DNA from: Jiangella muralis
GTDB lineage: Bacteria; Actinomycetota; Actinomycetes; Jiangellales; Jiangellaceae
DNA: 64,000 nt
NCBI RefSeq assembly: GCF_001270745.1
Contig: NZ_LFXL01000038.1
Span: forward strand, 33,059 to 97,058
Reading direction: 5' to 3'
A program made the translations under genes and the position numbers. The number at the start of each line of letters is the position of its first letter. Within the stretch, counting starts at the first letter, position 1. Shown one piece after another: positions 1 through 8,945 of the stretch. The notes under the pieces were generated by a model. The model made no database searches and was not told the DNA's origin. It saw only the letters and a list, made by a program, of their open reading frames with translations.

Positions 1-2
1 CG

Positions 3-149
3 GCGTGGACGCTGGGCGCACGGCCGTGGTGGCGGCCGGTCGTGGTGGGCCTGCTGCTGGGGCTGGTGCTGCAGGCGGTGTTCGGGACCGGGCTCGGGCT
101 GTCGCTGCCCGTCGGCTGGCTCGAGGGGGTGCCGCTCATCGATGGCTGA
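3..149 (+). CDS. TctB-family subunit, C-terminal end only (partial)
   Basis: Open reading frame entering from the left edge and ending at a TGA at 147-149. The 48 visible residues form one hydrophobic helix ([14 protein letters not shown]) and a short tail ending PLIDG. This matches the end of the small four-helix membrane subunit (TctB) of tripartite tricarboxylate transporters. The call rests mainly on context: the next gene, which overlaps it by 8 bp, is a clear TctA. The binding protein TctC would be expected upstream, outside the window. Confidence 0.7.
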   Translation, partial: AWTLGARPWWRPVVVGLLLGLVLQAVFGTGLGLSLPVGWLEGVPLIDG

Positions 150-1668
150 CGCGACCGCGGTGCTGGACGGCTTCGCCAACGCCCTCCAGCCCATGTACCT
201 GCTGTACGCGCTGCTCGGCGTGTTCGTCGGGACGGCCGTCGGCGTGCTGCCCGGCATCGGCCCGGCGATGGCCGTCGCGCTGCTGCTGCCACTGACCTAC
301 GAGCTGGACGTCACCGCCGCGATGATCGTGTTCGCCGGCATCTACTACGGCGGCATGTACGGCGGCTCGACGACGTCGATCCTGCTCAACACGCCCGGCG
401 AGTCCGCGTCGATCGTCACCGCCGTCGAGGGCAACAAGATGGCGCGCACGGGCCGCGGAGCCGCCGCGCTGGCGACGGCCGCGCTGGGGTCGTTCGTGGC
501 GGGAACCATCGGCACGCTGCTGCTGACGCTGCTGGCGCCGGTGATCGCCGACTGGGCCGTGCAGCTGGGCCCGGCCGACTACGTCGCCTTGATGGTCGTC
601 GCGTTCGTGACGGTGGGCGCGCTGCTCGGGTCGTCGGTGGCGCGCGGGCTGGCGTCGCTGGCGCTGGGCCTGTTCGTCGGGCTGATCGGCACCGACACGC
701 TCACCGGGCAGCAGCGGTTCACGTTCGGCGTCCCGCTGCTGGCCGACGGTGTCGACGTCGTGGTCGTCGCGGTGGGCGTGTTCGCCGTCGGCGAGGCGCT
801 GCACGTCGCGTCGCGGCTGCGGCACGGGCCGGTCGAGGTGATCCCGGTGCCGCGCGGCTGGCGCTCGTGGATGTCGCGGGCCGACTGGTCGCGGTCGTGG
901 CGGCCGTGGCTGCGCGGCACCGCCATCGGCTTCCCCGTCGGGACGATCCCGGCCGGCGGCGCCGACGTCTCCACCTTCCTCTCCTACGCGACGGAGAAGA
1001 GGCTGGCCAAGGGCCGGCACAAGGACGAGTTCGGCAACGGCGCCATCGAGGGCGTCGCCGGTCCCGAGGCGGCCAACAACGCCGCGGCCGCCGGCGTGCT
1101 GGTGCCGCTGCTGACCCTCGGCCTGCCGACGACCGCGACCGCCGCGGTGATGATCGCGGCGTTCCAGACGTACGGCATCCAGCCCGGGCCGCTGCTGTTC
1201 GAGAACCAGCCGGTACTGGTGTGGACGTTGGTGGCGAGCCTCTACATCGGCAACCTCATGCTGCTGGTGTTCAACCTGCCGCTGGTCGGGCTGTGGGTGA
1301 AGGTGCTGCAGATCCCCCGTCACTACCTGTACGCGGGCATCCTCACCTTCGCCGCGCTGGGCAGCTACGCGCTCAACTTCTCACCTGTCGACCTGCTGTT
1401 GCTGCTGGGCATCGGGCTGGCCGGGTTCTTCATGCGCCGGCACGGCTACCCGGCCGCGCCCCTCGTCGTCGGCATGATCCTCGGCCCGATGGCGGAGGAG
1501 CAGGTGCGCCGGACGCTCGCGATCAGCCAGGGCGACCTGACGGCGCTCGTGACCAGCCCGTTCGCGGCCGTGGCGTACGGCCTGCTGTCGGTGCTGCTCG
1601 GCCTGGCGCTGTGGGCGCGGCAGCGCGAGCGGCGCCTGAACGAGAAGGAGCCGGCCGTGATGTCGTGA
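142..1668 (+). CDS. tctA: Tripartite tricarboxylate transporter permease TctA
   Basis: 508-residue polytopic membrane protein, the usual length for TctA, the large permease subunit that imports citrate or other carboxylates using an ion gradient and a periplasmic-type binding protein. The N-terminal half holds two family motifs: [20 protein letters not shown] (about residues 34-53) and [20 protein letters not shown] (about 70-89). A repeat-like segment, [20 protein letters not shown], lies in the middle, as expected for the internally duplicated fold. ATG at 142 overlaps the end of the tctB frame by 8 bp, so the two are translationally coupled. The substrate cannot be read from the sequence. 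Confidence 0.93.
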   Translation: MADATAVLDGFANALQPMYLLYALLGVFVGTAVGVLPGIGPAMAVALLLPLTYELDVTAAMIVFAGIYYGGMYGGSTTSILLNTPGESASIVTAVEGNKMARTGRGAAALATAALGSFVAGTIGTLLLTLLAPVIADWAVQLGPADYVALMVVAFVTVGALLGSSVARGLASLALGLFVGLIGTDTLTGQQRFTFGVPLLADGVDVVVVAVGVFAVGEALHVASRLRHGPVEVIPVPRGWRSWMSRADWSRSWRPWLRGTAIGFPVGTIPAGGADVSTFLSYATEKRLAKGRHKDEFGNGAIEGVAGPEAANNAAAAGVLVPLLTLGLPTTATAAVMIAAFQTYGIQPGPLLFENQPVLVWTLVASLYIGNLMLLVFNLPLVGLWVKVLQIPRHYLYAGILTFAALGSYALNFSPVDLLLLLGIGLAGFFMRRHGYPAAPLVVGMILGPMAEEQVRRTLAISQGDLTALVTSPFAAVAYGLLSVLLGLALWARQRERRLNEKEPAVMS

Positions 1669-2051
1669 TCTTTTCGGGCCCTTGTGATCCACCTCGGCAC
1701 CACGGCGCCGTGGAAGCGTGGTGTCGTCTCGGCGATCACATGGAAGCTCGGTGCGCTCGGCCGTGACGGCGGACCAACGTGATCATCAACCGGTAGCGAC
1801 ATCATGACGTCGCCACCAGTCGATGATCATGGTCGGCCGGGGGACGTGCTGACACGAAGTGGGCGCGGCAACACGAGCGCCGCCTGAACGCGAGCAGCTC
1901 ACAGGTAAGTCGCCGCGGTGAATGCGAAGGTCAGGGCGTTGGCGGTCCTACATCGTTGGTGACGCCGACCGTGGGTCGAGGCCTCGATGTCGGGGACCGT
2001 GCACTGGCGAGTATCGAGGACGCGTTTTGCCATCGAACGCGCCGCCCCACT

Positions 2052-2108
2052 TCCATGATCATGTTCCCTCGCGGCGTGTCAGCGACCGCGAGGGAACATG
2101 ATCATGGA
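2052..2108. repeat. Perfect 23-bp inverted repeat (long hairpin)
   Basis: Arms 2052-2074 and 2086-2108 are perfectly complementary over 23 bp with an 11-nt loop. The outer ends read TCCATGATCATG and the inner part CCCTCGCGG. The outer CATGATCAT is shared with the hairpins at 1780-1829 and 50699-50754. No U-tract follows. It may be a transcription terminator, a repetitive extragenic palindrome or a protein-binding site. Confidence 0.8.
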
Positions 2109-2122
2109 GGGAGCTGCCGCGT

Positions 2123-2150
2123 TGTCGTAAACGCCGCCGTCCCGTTCGTC
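2123..2150 (+). promoter_or_regulatory. Candidate ECF42-type promoter of the VOC-DGPF-sigma operon
   Basis: TGTCGT at 2123-2128 and CGTC at 2147-2150 are separated by 18 nt and lie about 37 nt before the first gene of the operon. ECF42 sigma factors are reported to recognise a TGTCGA-like -35 element and a short CG-rich -10 element, so autoregulation is plausible. The match is imperfect (TGTCGT) and short motifs arise by chance in this DNA. Confidence 0.35.
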
Positions 2151-2186
2151 TCCTGGGTAGAAAGGACCGAAGACTCAGGAGGACCC

Positions 2187-2663
2187 ATGAGCGTGACACC
2201 GATCCCGGACACCTACCGCCGGATCACCCCCTGCCTCGTCGTGCGCGGGGCGGCGCGGGCGCTGGAGTTCTACGCCGACGTGTTCGGCGCGACCGAGCGC
2301 ATGCGCTTCCCCGGGCCCGGCGGCAGCGTCGCCCACGCCGAGATCGTCATCGGCGACTCTGTGCTGATCGTCGAGGACGCGTCGCCGATGATGGGCACCG
2401 AGCCGCCGCCGTCCGGCGGGCTGGCGGGGACGCCGGCGTTCCTGTTCCTCTACGTCGAGGACGTCGACGCGGTCGTGGCCCGCGCCGTCGAGCGGGGAGC
2501 GACGCTGAAGCGGGCGCCGGAGGACCAGTTCTACGGCGACCGCGACGGCTACGTCGTCGACCCGTTCGGGCACGGCTGGACCATCGCGACGCACGTCGAG
2601 GACGTCGCGGCGGACGAGCTGACACGTCGCCTCGCCACCATGCAGGGAGCCGGACCGACGTGA
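2187..2663 (+). CDS. VOC (glyoxalase/PhnB-like) family protein
   Basis: 158-residue protein of the vicinal-oxygen-chelate fold. Residues 12-35 (ITPCLVVRGAARALEFYADV) form the first beta-alpha module typical of PhnB-like proteins, and the C-terminal half repeats it, ending in DRDGYVVDPFGHGWTIATHV. The start is chosen at ATG 2187 because AGGAGG lies 5 bases upstream; the longer frame from 1956 has no such site. It is followed by a DGPF protein and an ECF42 sigma factor with 4-bp overlaps, a known neighbourhood for this family. Its substrate is unknown. Confidence 0.88.
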   Translation: MSVTPIPDTYRRITPCLVVRGAARALEFYADVFGATERMRFPGPGGSVAHAEIVIGDSVLIVEDASPMMGTEPPPSGGLAGTPAFLFLYVEDVDAVVARAVERGATLKRAPEDQFYGDRDGYVVDPFGHGWTIATHVEDVAADELTRRLATMQGAGPT

Positions 2664-3001
2664 AGTACGTGCTGTTGTTCGTCGACACCGAGCAGTTCCA
2701 CGCCGATCTCGAGGCGTTGACGCCGGACGACCGTGCCCGCGCGTTCGCCCTCGTGGACGAGTGGATGGCCGAGCACCGTCAGGTCATCCGCGGCGGCAGC
2801 AAGCTGCAGGACCGGCACACCGCGACCACCGTCCGCCTCGACGGGCCGGAGCCGATCGTCACCGACGGCCCGTTCGTCGAGGGCAAGGAGGTGGTCAGCG
2901 GCTACCTCGAGGTCGAGGTCGCCGACCTGGACGAGGCGCTGGCGATGGCACGGACGTGGCCGGGCTGCCCGGTGGTCGAGATCCGGCCGCTGGAGTCGTG
3001 A
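2660..3001 (+). CDS. YCII/DGPF-domain protein
   Basis: 113-residue single-domain protein. It carries the hallmark DGPF motif (IVTDGPFVEGKEVVSGYLEV, about residues 73-92) of the ferredoxin-like YCII superfamily, then a DLDEALAMARTWPG helix and a VEIRPL strand. GTG at 2660 overlaps the preceding stop by 4 bp, and its own TGA overlaps the sigma-factor GTG. DGPF proteins are the standard genomic partner of ECF42 sigma factors. Their biochemical role is not settled; this one is probably part of the regulon's output. Confidence 0.9.
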   Translation: MKYVLLFVDTEQFHADLEALTPDDRARAFALVDEWMAEHRQVIRGGSKLQDRHTATTVRLDGPEPIVTDGPFVEGKEVVSGYLEVEVADLDEALAMARTWPGCPVVEIRPLES

Positions 3002-4194
3002 GCCCCGGCGACGCTCACGACGAGCTGGCCCGGGTGGTGCGCGAGCACGCGGGCCGGCTCGCGGCCGCCCTGGTCCGGCTGATCGGCGACTTCTCCACCG
3101 CCGAGGACCTCGTCCAGGACGCCGTCGTCGCGGCGTTGGAGCGCTGGCCGGTCGACGGCATCCCGGACCGGCCGGACGCCTGGCTGTTCACCGTCGCCCG
3201 GCGGCGCGGCCTGGACGTGCTGCGACGCGAGGCCCGGTACCGGGAGAAGCTGGCGCGGGTGCGGTGGCCGGTCCCGCCGGAGCCGGACGAGCGGCTGCGG
3301 CTGGTGTTCACCTGCTGCCATCCGGCGCTGCCGCGGCCGGCTCAGGTCGCGTTGACGCTGCGGGTGGTGTGCGGGTTGACGACGGCGCAGGTCGGCCGCG
3401 CGTTCCTCGTCCCCGAGGCGACGGTGGCGCAGCGGATCACCCGGGCGAAGCGGAAGATCGCCGACGCCGGCATCCCGTACCGGCTGCCGTCCGACGCCGA
3501 CCTCGGCGACCGCGTCGGCGAGGTGCTCACCGTCGTCTACCTGATGCTGAACGAGGGCTACCTGTCCTCCGGCGGTGAGGTGGCCTCGCAGCGGCTGGTC
3601 GACGACGCGGCGTGGCTGGCGGCGCTGCTGCACGAGCTGCTGCCGGACGAGCCGGAGGTGGCCGGGCTGCTGGCGCTGATCCGGCTGCACCGGGCCCGGC
3701 AGGGCGGCCGCTTCTCCGCCGACGGCGGCCTCGTCCTGCTGGCCGACCAGGACCGGTCCCGCTGGGACCACGTGGCCATCGCCGACGCCGTCGCGCTGCT
3801 CACCCGGGCGGCGCGGCGGCAGCGGCCGGGCCCGTACCAGCTGCAGGCCGCGATCGTCGCCTGTCACGCCGAGGCGGCCCGCTGGGAGGACACCGACTGG
3901 GAGCAGATCGTGCTGCTCTACGACCTGCTGCTGACCGTCGCGCCGTCGCCGGTGACGCGGCTGCACCGGGCGGTCGCGCTGCGCTACGTGGCCGGGCCGT
4001 CGGCGGCACTGCGGTCGCTGGACGAACTGGGCGACCAACTGGACCGGTACCACCTGCTGCACGCGACCAGGGCCGGGCTGCTGCGCGACCTCGGCCGTCC
4101 GGACGAGGCGCGGGCGGCGGACGAGCGGGCGCTGCGGCTGACCAGCAACCCGGCCGAGCAGGCGATCCTGCACGAGCGGCTGCGCTGGACCTAG
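2998..4194 (+). CDS. ECF42-group RNA polymerase sigma factor with long C-terminal extension
   Basis: 398-residue protein, about twice the length of an ordinary ECF sigma factor. Sigma region 2 is at about residues 10-75 (FSTAEDLVQDAVVAALERW, then DAWLFTVARRRGLDVLRREA). Region 4 is at about 110-155 (LTTAQVGRAFLVPEATVAQRI). It is followed by VYLMLNEGYLSSGG and a roughly 200-residue helical, TPR-like extension, which is diagnostic of ECF42. In this group the extension is thought to replace a dedicated anti-sigma factor, and none is encoded next door. GTG 2998 overlaps the DGPF gene's TGA. It probably controls its own operon. Confidence 0.92.
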   Translation: MSPGDAHDELARVVREHAGRLAAALVRLIGDFSTAEDLVQDAVVAALERWPVDGIPDRPDAWLFTVARRRGLDVLRREARYREKLARVRWPVPPEPDERLRLVFTCCHPALPRPAQVALTLRVVCGLTTAQVGRAFLVPEATVAQRITRAKRKIADAGIPYRLPSDADLGDRVGEVLTVVYLMLNEGYLSSGGEVASQRLVDDAAWLAALLHELLPDEPEVAGLLALIRLHRARQGGRFSADGGLVLLADQDRSRWDHVAIADAVALLTRAARRQRPGPYQLQAAIVACHAEAARWEDTDWEQIVLLYDLLLTVAPSPVTRLHRAVALRYVAGPSAALRSLDELGDQLDRYHLLHATRAGLLRDLGRPDEARAADERALRLTSNPAEQAILHERLRWT

Positions 4195-4232
4195 CCGATG
4201 AGTGCCGCCGGCCCGCCTGGTCTACTCCTGTC

Positions 4233-5021
4233 ATGACCTACATCGAGGTGAACGGCGCCCGCTGCTGGGTCGCGGAGGACGGCGCCGGCCCGCCGCTGGT
4301 GCTGCTGCACGGCGGCTTCAGCGACGGAAGCGAGTTCACCGGCGACCTGGGCGGCTTGGCCGGCCGGTTCCGCGTCGTGCGGCCGGACCGGCGTGGGCAC
4401 GGCCGCTCCCCCGACGTCGAGGGGCCGCTGTCGCAGCACGTCATGGCCGACGACACTGTCGCGCTGCTGGAGCGGCTGGACGGACCGGCCCGGGTCGCCG
4501 GGTACAGCGACGGCGCCGTGGTCGCGCTGCTGACCGCGCTGCGCCGGCCCGACCTCGTCGAGCGGCTGGTGCTGATCAGCGGCGTGTTCGACCCGTCCGG
4601 CTGGCTGTTCGCGCCGGAGCCCGGCCCCGACGACGGCGACGACCCGCTCGCGGGGATGCCGGCCGAGGTCGTCGACGCCTACGCGGAGGTCTCGCCGGAC
4701 GGCCGCGACCACTTCCCCGTCGTCGCGGCGAAGATCATGGCGCTGGCGGCGGAGGACCTCCGCATCACGCCAGACGACCTCGCCCGGCTGGACGTCCGGA
4801 CCCTCGTCGTCGCGGCCGACGACGACATCATCGCGCCGGAGCACACGCTCGCCCTCTACCGCGCCCTCCCGCGCGGCGAGCTGGCCGTCGTCCCCGGCAC
4901 GTCTCACGACCTGCTGACCGACAAGCCGGCCGCCGTCACCGCCGTCGTCGCCGACTTCCTCACCCAGGACCCGGTCACGACGTCGCTGCCGATCCGCCGG
5001 GCCGCGGTTCAGGCGCGGTAG
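4233..5021 (+). CDS. Alpha/beta hydrolase
   Basis: 262-residue single-domain alpha/beta hydrolase. The oxyanion-hole segment is LLHGG (residues 24-28). The nucleophile elbow is GYSDG, with Ser92. The probable acid is in VVAADDDII (about Asp197) and the histidine is His225 in PGTSHD. ATG 4233 is preceded by a weak site (CTACTCCTGTC). The gene follows the sigma factor by 38 bp and may be cotranscribed with it. Its last 13 bp overlap the end of the convergent hydrolase. The substrate is unknown; esterase or C-C hydrolase activity is equally possible. Confidence 0.85.
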   Translation: MTYIEVNGARCWVAEDGAGPPLVLLHGGFSDGSEFTGDLGGLAGRFRVVRPDRRGHGRSPDVEGPLSQHVMADDTVALLERLDGPARVAGYSDGAVVALLTALRRPDLVERLVLISGVFDPSGWLFAPEPGPDDGDDPLAGMPAEVVDAYAEVSPDGRDHFPVVAAKIMALAAEDLRITPDDLARLDVRTLVVAADDDIIAPEHTLALYRALPRGELAVVPGTSHDLLTDKPAAVTAVVADFLTQDPVTTSLPIRRAAVQAR

Positions 5022-5815
5022 AACGCGGCCAGCTCGGGCGCCAGCAGCGCCGGATCGGCGACGTGGCCGGCGACCTCGACGGTGAGCCGCCGGGCGTCCG
5101 GCAGGCTCGCCGCGGCGACGTCGGCCGCGGCGCCGAAGAAGTCGACCGGCAGCCCGGCCGAGTGCGGGTCGACGGTCGCGCCGGTGGACAGCAGCACCGG
5201 TTGCCCGACGACCGCCAGCCGGTCCGCCGGCGGCGGGCCGTCGCCGAGGCAGGCGGCGTCGTAGCGCAGCGTCGGGGCCAGTTCGCGCAGTGCCGGCCAG
5301 ACCGGCGCCGCCTCGGCCGCCGCGATCTGCTCCTCCGGCGACCCGGCCAGCCGCATGAACAGCCGCAACGCCTCGTCGCGGTCGCCGCGGTCCAGGGCGG
5401 CCCCGAGGCCGTCGACGTACGCGCGCCAGGCCCCGACCAGCGGCTCGCCGACCAGGTACGGAACCTCGTGGACGGCGATCCGCTGCGCCGGCAGCCCGGC
5501 GGCCGCCGCCTCCAGCGCCAGCGCGCCGCCCGACGACGCGCCGAACAGGTGCGCCCGCCCGCCGGCCGCGTCGATCACCGCGGCGAGGTCCTCGACCTCC
5601 CGTTCGACGGCGTACGGCGCGGTGTCGCCGCTGTCGCCCCGCCCGCGGCGCCGGTAGTTGACGACGGCGAACCCCGAGGCGGCGAGATGCTCGCCCAGCG
5701 GCACGTTCTCGCTGCCGTCGTCCAGCCCGCCGCCGACGAGTACCACCGTCGGCCCGTCGTCGCTCATCCGGTCGTAGCCGATCGCCGTACCGTCGGCCGA
5801 GCTCACGTGCGGCAT
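5009..5815 (-). CDS. Alpha/beta hydrolase
   Basis: 268-residue alpha/beta hydrolase. It shows VVLVGGG as the oxyanion region, NYRRRGRGDSGD after strand 4, the nucleophile elbow GASSG (Ser94) and a likely catalytic His in VEVAGHVADP near the C-terminus. It resembles the hydrolase at 26161-26961 (shared RRGRG.SGD and VGG/AGGRA segments), so the two are probably paralogues. It is the last gene of the minus-strand glycoside operon, 13 bp after the alpha-galactosidase. It may therefore act on an esterified sugar, but nothing in the protein proves this. Confidence 0.83.
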   Translation of the reverse strand: MPHVSSADGTAIGYDRMSDDGPTVVLVGGGLDDGSENVPLGEHLAASGFAVVNYRRRGRGDSGDTAPYAVEREVEDLAAVIDAAGGRAHLFGASSGGALALEAAAAGLPAQRIAVHEVPYLVGEPLVGAWRAYVDGLGAALDRGDRDEALRLFMRLAGSPEEQIAAAEAAPVWPALRELAPTLRYDAACLGDGPPPADRLAVVGQPVLLSTGATVDPHSAGLPVDFFGAAADVAAASLPDARRLTVEVAGHVADPALLAPELAAFYRA

Positions 5816-5828
5816 GGGTCGAGAGTAC

Positions 5829-7151
5829 TCAGCGGGTCAGCAACCGCCGAGTGGTCTCGAGGCCCCAGTCGTCCAGGCCGGCCAGCCGGTCGCTGCTGAC
5901 GACGGCGCCGCCCACCGACTCGACGTGCGCCGCCCACGCCTCGCGGTTCTCGACCTTGGGGCCGACGATGAGGCAGTCGGGGTCGTTGGCGAAGAACACG
6001 CCGTTCATGAACTGCCGCCCATGCGCACTGAGCAGGGCCGCCTCCTGGCTGGGCGAGCACATGTCACCGTCGTCGGGAGCGAAGGTGTGGCCGGTGTCGG
6101 CGCTGACCCGGATGGAGTCGACGAGGCCGACGGACGGCAGGACGGGCGCCCCGCAGCCCAGGATGTGAGCGGACGGACCCACCGCGGACCGGATCAGACG
6201 CAACCCGTCCCGGTACGCCGTCACCGGATCGGCCCCCGAGTGCCGTCGGCCCGGGATCGCCCCCGCCGCGATGAAGTCGATCTTGAAGTAGTCGATCCCC
6301 CACGACGCGAACGTCGAGAACACCGTCTGCATCCACTCCGCCGCGCCGGGGTGCGACAGGTCGAGCGAGTACAGGTCCTGGTTCCAGTTGTTCCCGGCGT
6401 GCAGCGCGCCGCCGTGCGGGTGCCGCAGCAGCCAGTCGGGGTGCTCGGCGGCCAGCCGGGACCGCGCGCCGGCGAAGAACGGGGCCAGCCAGATGCCGGC
6501 CCGGCGGCCCTCGCCGCGGATCTTCTCCACCAGGCCGCGCAGGTCGGCGAAGGTGTCGGACGGAGTCAGCCAGTCGCCGATCTCGGCGGAGTAGCCGTCG
6601 TCGATCTGGACGACGTCGACGGGGAGATCGAGGCTGCGCATCGCGTCCAGGTTCTCGACGATGTCCTCGCGGCGCACGCCGCCCCAGTACTCGTACCAGG
6701 AGCACCAGGCGGTCGGCGCGGGCCGGGCCGCCGGCAGCCCCGCAGCCGCAACGGCCGACAGCGCCCACGACCGCAGCGCGGCCTGCACGTCCGACCCGGG
6801 CAGGACGCTGACGGCCACCGGCCCGTCCGCGCCCACCACGACCGACGACCCCGAGACGACGGCCTGCAGCCGCACCCCCGTCGTGAACGGGTCCTCGGCC
6901 GCCACGACGTGCACGGATCCGGCGCCGTCGGCGACCGCGAGCACGCCCTCGCCGAAGTAGCCGTCAGGACCAGGGTGCGAGGACTGCCGGTAGTTGAGCA
7001 TCCGGTTCCGCTCCGACGTGGGCCGGTGCGGCCGCACGCCCAGCGCGTACGTGGTGGTCGGGCTGAACGACTGCCAGCCGTGCTCGAAGATCTCGGCGCC
7101 GTCGGAGACAGCAACCTCGTGGACGACGTCGAAACCGGGCGAGAGAGTCAT
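5829..7151 (-). CDS. GH36-type alpha-galactosidase (intracellular)
   Basis: 440-residue clan GH-D glycosidase. It has WCSWYEYWGG at 149-158, VQIDDGY at 181-187, the nucleophile Asp292 in DYFKIDF and the acid/base Asp352 in RVSADTG. These are the expected GH36 catalytic motifs for hydrolysing alpha-1,6-linked galactose. It is shorter than most GH36 enzymes (about 700 residues), with a reduced N-terminal beta domain. There is no signal peptide, so it should act on sugars brought in by the ABC transporter encoded just upstream (27-bp gap). Raffinose or melibiose-like oligosaccharides are likely substrates; alpha-N-acetylgalactosaminidase activity cannot be excluded. Confidence 0.9.
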   Translation of the reverse strand: MTLSPGFDVVHEVAVSDGAEIFEHGWQSFSPTTTYALGVRPHRPTSERNRMLNYRQSSHPGPDGYFGEGVLAVADGAGSVHVVAAEDPFTTGVRLQAVVSGSSVVVGADGPVAVSVLPGSDVQAALRSWALSAVAAAGLPAARPAPTAWCSWYEYWGGVRREDIVENLDAMRSLDLPVDVVQIDDGYSAEIGDWLTPSDTFADLRGLVEKIRGEGRRAGIWLAPFFAGARSRLAAEHPDWLLRHPHGGALHAGNNWNQDLYSLDLSHPGAAEWMQTVFSTFASWGIDYFKIDFIAAGAIPGRRHSGADPVTAYRDGLRLIRSAVGPSAHILGCGAPVLPSVGLVDSIRVSADTGHTFAPDDGDMCSPSQEAALLSAHGRQFMNGVFFANDPDCLIVGPKVENREAWAAHVESVGGAVVSSDRLAGLDDWGLETTRRLLTR

Positions 7152-7178
7152 GGAGACAGAGCTTTCGGGTAGGGGCCG

Positions 7179-8006
7179 TCAGGCCTTGATTCCGGACATC
7201 GCGATGCCGCGGATGAACTGTTTCTGCAGCAGGACGAAGACCAGCACCATCGGCAGGATCGTCAGCAGTGAGCCCGCCATCAGGACGGGGTAGTCGGTGC
7301 CCTGGGCGCCCTGCAGCGTGGCCAGCCCGACCGGCAGCGTCATCCGGTCCGGGACGGTGTTGACGATCAGCGGCCACAGCAGGTCGTTCCAGGAGAACAG
7401 GGACGTGAGGATGGTCAGCGCGGCCAGCGCCGGCCGGCACAGCGGCAGGATGATCCGCAGGTAGATCTGGAGCGGGTTGGCGCCGTCCATGCGCGCCGCC
7501 TCGTCCAGCTCCGTCGGCAGCGTCCGCATGAACTGGTAGAGGACGAACACGCCGAACGCGCTGAACATGCCGGGCAGCGCCAGCGCCTGGACGGAGTTCA
7601 GCCAGCCCATCGTCCGGATCACCTCGTACTGCGGGATCACGAACAGCTGCGGCGGCACCATCAGCACGACGAGGAACCCGGCCAGCAGCGGCCCGCGGAA
7701 CCGGAACCGCAGCCGGGCGAACACGTACGCCGCCAGCGACGCCACCAGCAGCTGCCCGGCGACGCGCAGCACCAGCGCCAGGAAACTGTTCACCGCCATC
7801 GACCCGACCGGGACGATGTCGAAGAAGGCCGAGTAGTTCTCCCACCGCGGCGACGCCGGCAGCACCGTCAGCGGGATTCGGGTCGACTCCCCCAGCGTCT
7901 TCAGCGACGTGAGGAACTGCCAGAGGAACGGCGACACCATGAGCAGCGCGCCGGCCATCAGGACGACGTGCGTCACCAGGTGACGGGATCGCAGCCGCTC
8001 ACGCAT
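7179..8006 (-). CDS. Sugar ABC transporter permease, MalG/LacG type
   Basis: 275-residue integral membrane permease of the CUT1 carbohydrate ABC family. It begins with a hydrophobic helix (HVVLMAGALLMVSPFLWQFL). The coupling EAA loop is ELDEAARMDGANPLQIYLRI, with PLCRPAL following, and the C-terminal LQKQFIRGIAMSGIKA is typical of MalG-like subunits. It overlaps the MalF-type gene by 8 bp. No ATPase gene is in the cluster, as is common for actinobacterial sugar transporters that share a multitask MsiK-type ATPase. Confidence 0.93.
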   Translation of the reverse strand: MRERLRSRHLVTHVVLMAGALLMVSPFLWQFLTSLKTLGESTRIPLTVLPASPRWENYSAFFDIVPVGSMAVNSFLALVLRVAGQLLVASLAAYVFARLRFRFRGPLLAGFLVVLMVPPQLFVIPQYEVIRTMGWLNSVQALALPGMFSAFGVFVLYQFMRTLPTELDEAARMDGANPLQIYLRIILPLCRPALAALTILTSLFSWNDLLWPLIVNTVPDRMTLPVGLATLQGAQGTDYPVLMAGSLLTILPMVLVFVLLQKQFIRGIAMSGIKA

Positions 8007-8943
8007 AGGTCACCCACCGTCGCTGGAGGCGGAACTGCACGGCCGTCACCGCGAGCGTCACCACCAGGGTGACCAGCGCGATCACCGCGCCGAGCGGGCG
8101 GTCGTTGCGCACGAACGCCTCCTCGTAGAATAGGTAGACGATCGTCTTGGAGTCGGCCAGCGCCGGGTTGGTGCGGCCGAGCATGATGAACAGCAGGTCG
8201 AACATCTGCAGCGACCCGATCACCGACAGCACCGACACCAGGAAGATCGACGGCGTCAGCAGCGGCACGGTGACGGAGAAGAACCGCCGGATCGGCCCGG
8301 CGCCGTCCAGCATCGCGGCCTCCTCCAGGGTCTGCGGGACGGACTCCAGCCCGGCCGCCAGGATGATGAGGTTGGTGCCGAGCGCCATCCAGATCCCGAC
8401 GACGGCGACGGCGTACAGCGCGGTGTCGGGGTCGGCCACCCACGCGCGAGTCGGCCCGCCGACGGTGTCGAGCACCTCGTTGAGCAGCCCGAAGTCGCCG
8501 TTGTAGATGTAGCGCCACACCATCGCGACGGCCACCGGCATGGTCACGACGGGCACGAAATACAGCGTCCGGTAGAACGACCGGCCGCGTAGCCCGCGCT
8601 GGTGCAGCAGGGCGGCGATCACCATCGCGATCGGCACGCCGAGCAGCACGATCGCCGCGTACACCAGCGTGTTGAGCAGCGCCCGCCAGATGTCGTCGCC
8701 GTTCTCGAACAGCCGCTGCCAGTTGTCCAGCCCGGTGATGGTGTAGCCGGAGAACGCGGTCCCCTCGGAGAAGCTGAGCAGGACGGTGCGCAGCAGCGGC
8801 CACAGGTAGAAGACCACCAGCCCGCCGAACGGCACCGCGAGCAGGATCACCGCCCACGCGTTGTCCGGATGCCGGTTCGGCCGGCGGCGGGGCTCGGCGG
8901 CGCCGGGTGGTGCCGCCGGGCCCTTCGTCCGCATGAGGGTCAT
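7999..8943 (-). CDS. Sugar ABC transporter permease, MalF/LacF type
   Basis: 314-residue CUT1 permease with six predicted helices. The first is WAVILLAVPFGGLVVFYLWP. The EAA loop is TLEEAAMLDGAGPIRRFFSV. The chosen ATG at 8943 starts MTLMRTKG, lies 2 bp after the stop of the binding-protein gene and has GGGCTGAGG before it; a second ATG at 8934 is also possible. A longer upstream frame would run into the binding-protein gene and is not used. It forms a heterodimer with the following MalG-type subunit. Confidence 0.92.
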   Translation of the reverse strand: MTLMRTKGPAAPPGAAEPRRRPNRHPDNAWAVILLAVPFGGLVVFYLWPLLRTVLLSFSEGTAFSGYTITGLDNWQRLFENGDDIWRALLNTLVYAAIVLLGVPIAMVIAALLHQRGLRGRSFYRTLYFVPVVTMPVAVAMVWRYIYNGDFGLLNEVLDTVGGPTRAWVADPDTALYAVAVVGIWMALGTNLIILAAGLESVPQTLEEAAMLDGAGPIRRFFSVTVPLLTPSIFLVSVLSVIGSLQMFDLLFIMLGRTNPALADSKTIVYLFYEEAFVRNDRPLGAVIALVTLVVTLAVTAVQFRLQRRWVTYA

Positions 8944-8945
8944 CC

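Larger units (their letters stand above)
1669..2186. other. 518-bp intergenic region with two TGATCAT-ended inverted repeats
   Basis: No coding gene is convincing here; an in-frame upstream ATG for the VOC gene exists at 1956 but has no ribosome site. The stretch carries an imperfect inverted repeat (1780-1793 with 1816-1829, 12 of 14 pairs, both arms ending in TGATCATC) and a perfect long one (2052-2108, listed separately). The first lies about 110 bp past the tctA stop and could terminate that transcript. Composition is less GC-rich than the flanking genes. Confidence 0.6.

Noticed and set aside
2052..2108. Insertion-sequence end
   Set aside because: No transposase, no matching distal end and no target duplication were seen; a hairpin is the simpler reading.
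1956..2186. N-terminal extension of the VOC protein
   Set aside because: Crosses a 23-bp hairpin and lacks family similarity; AGGAGG points to ATG 2187.
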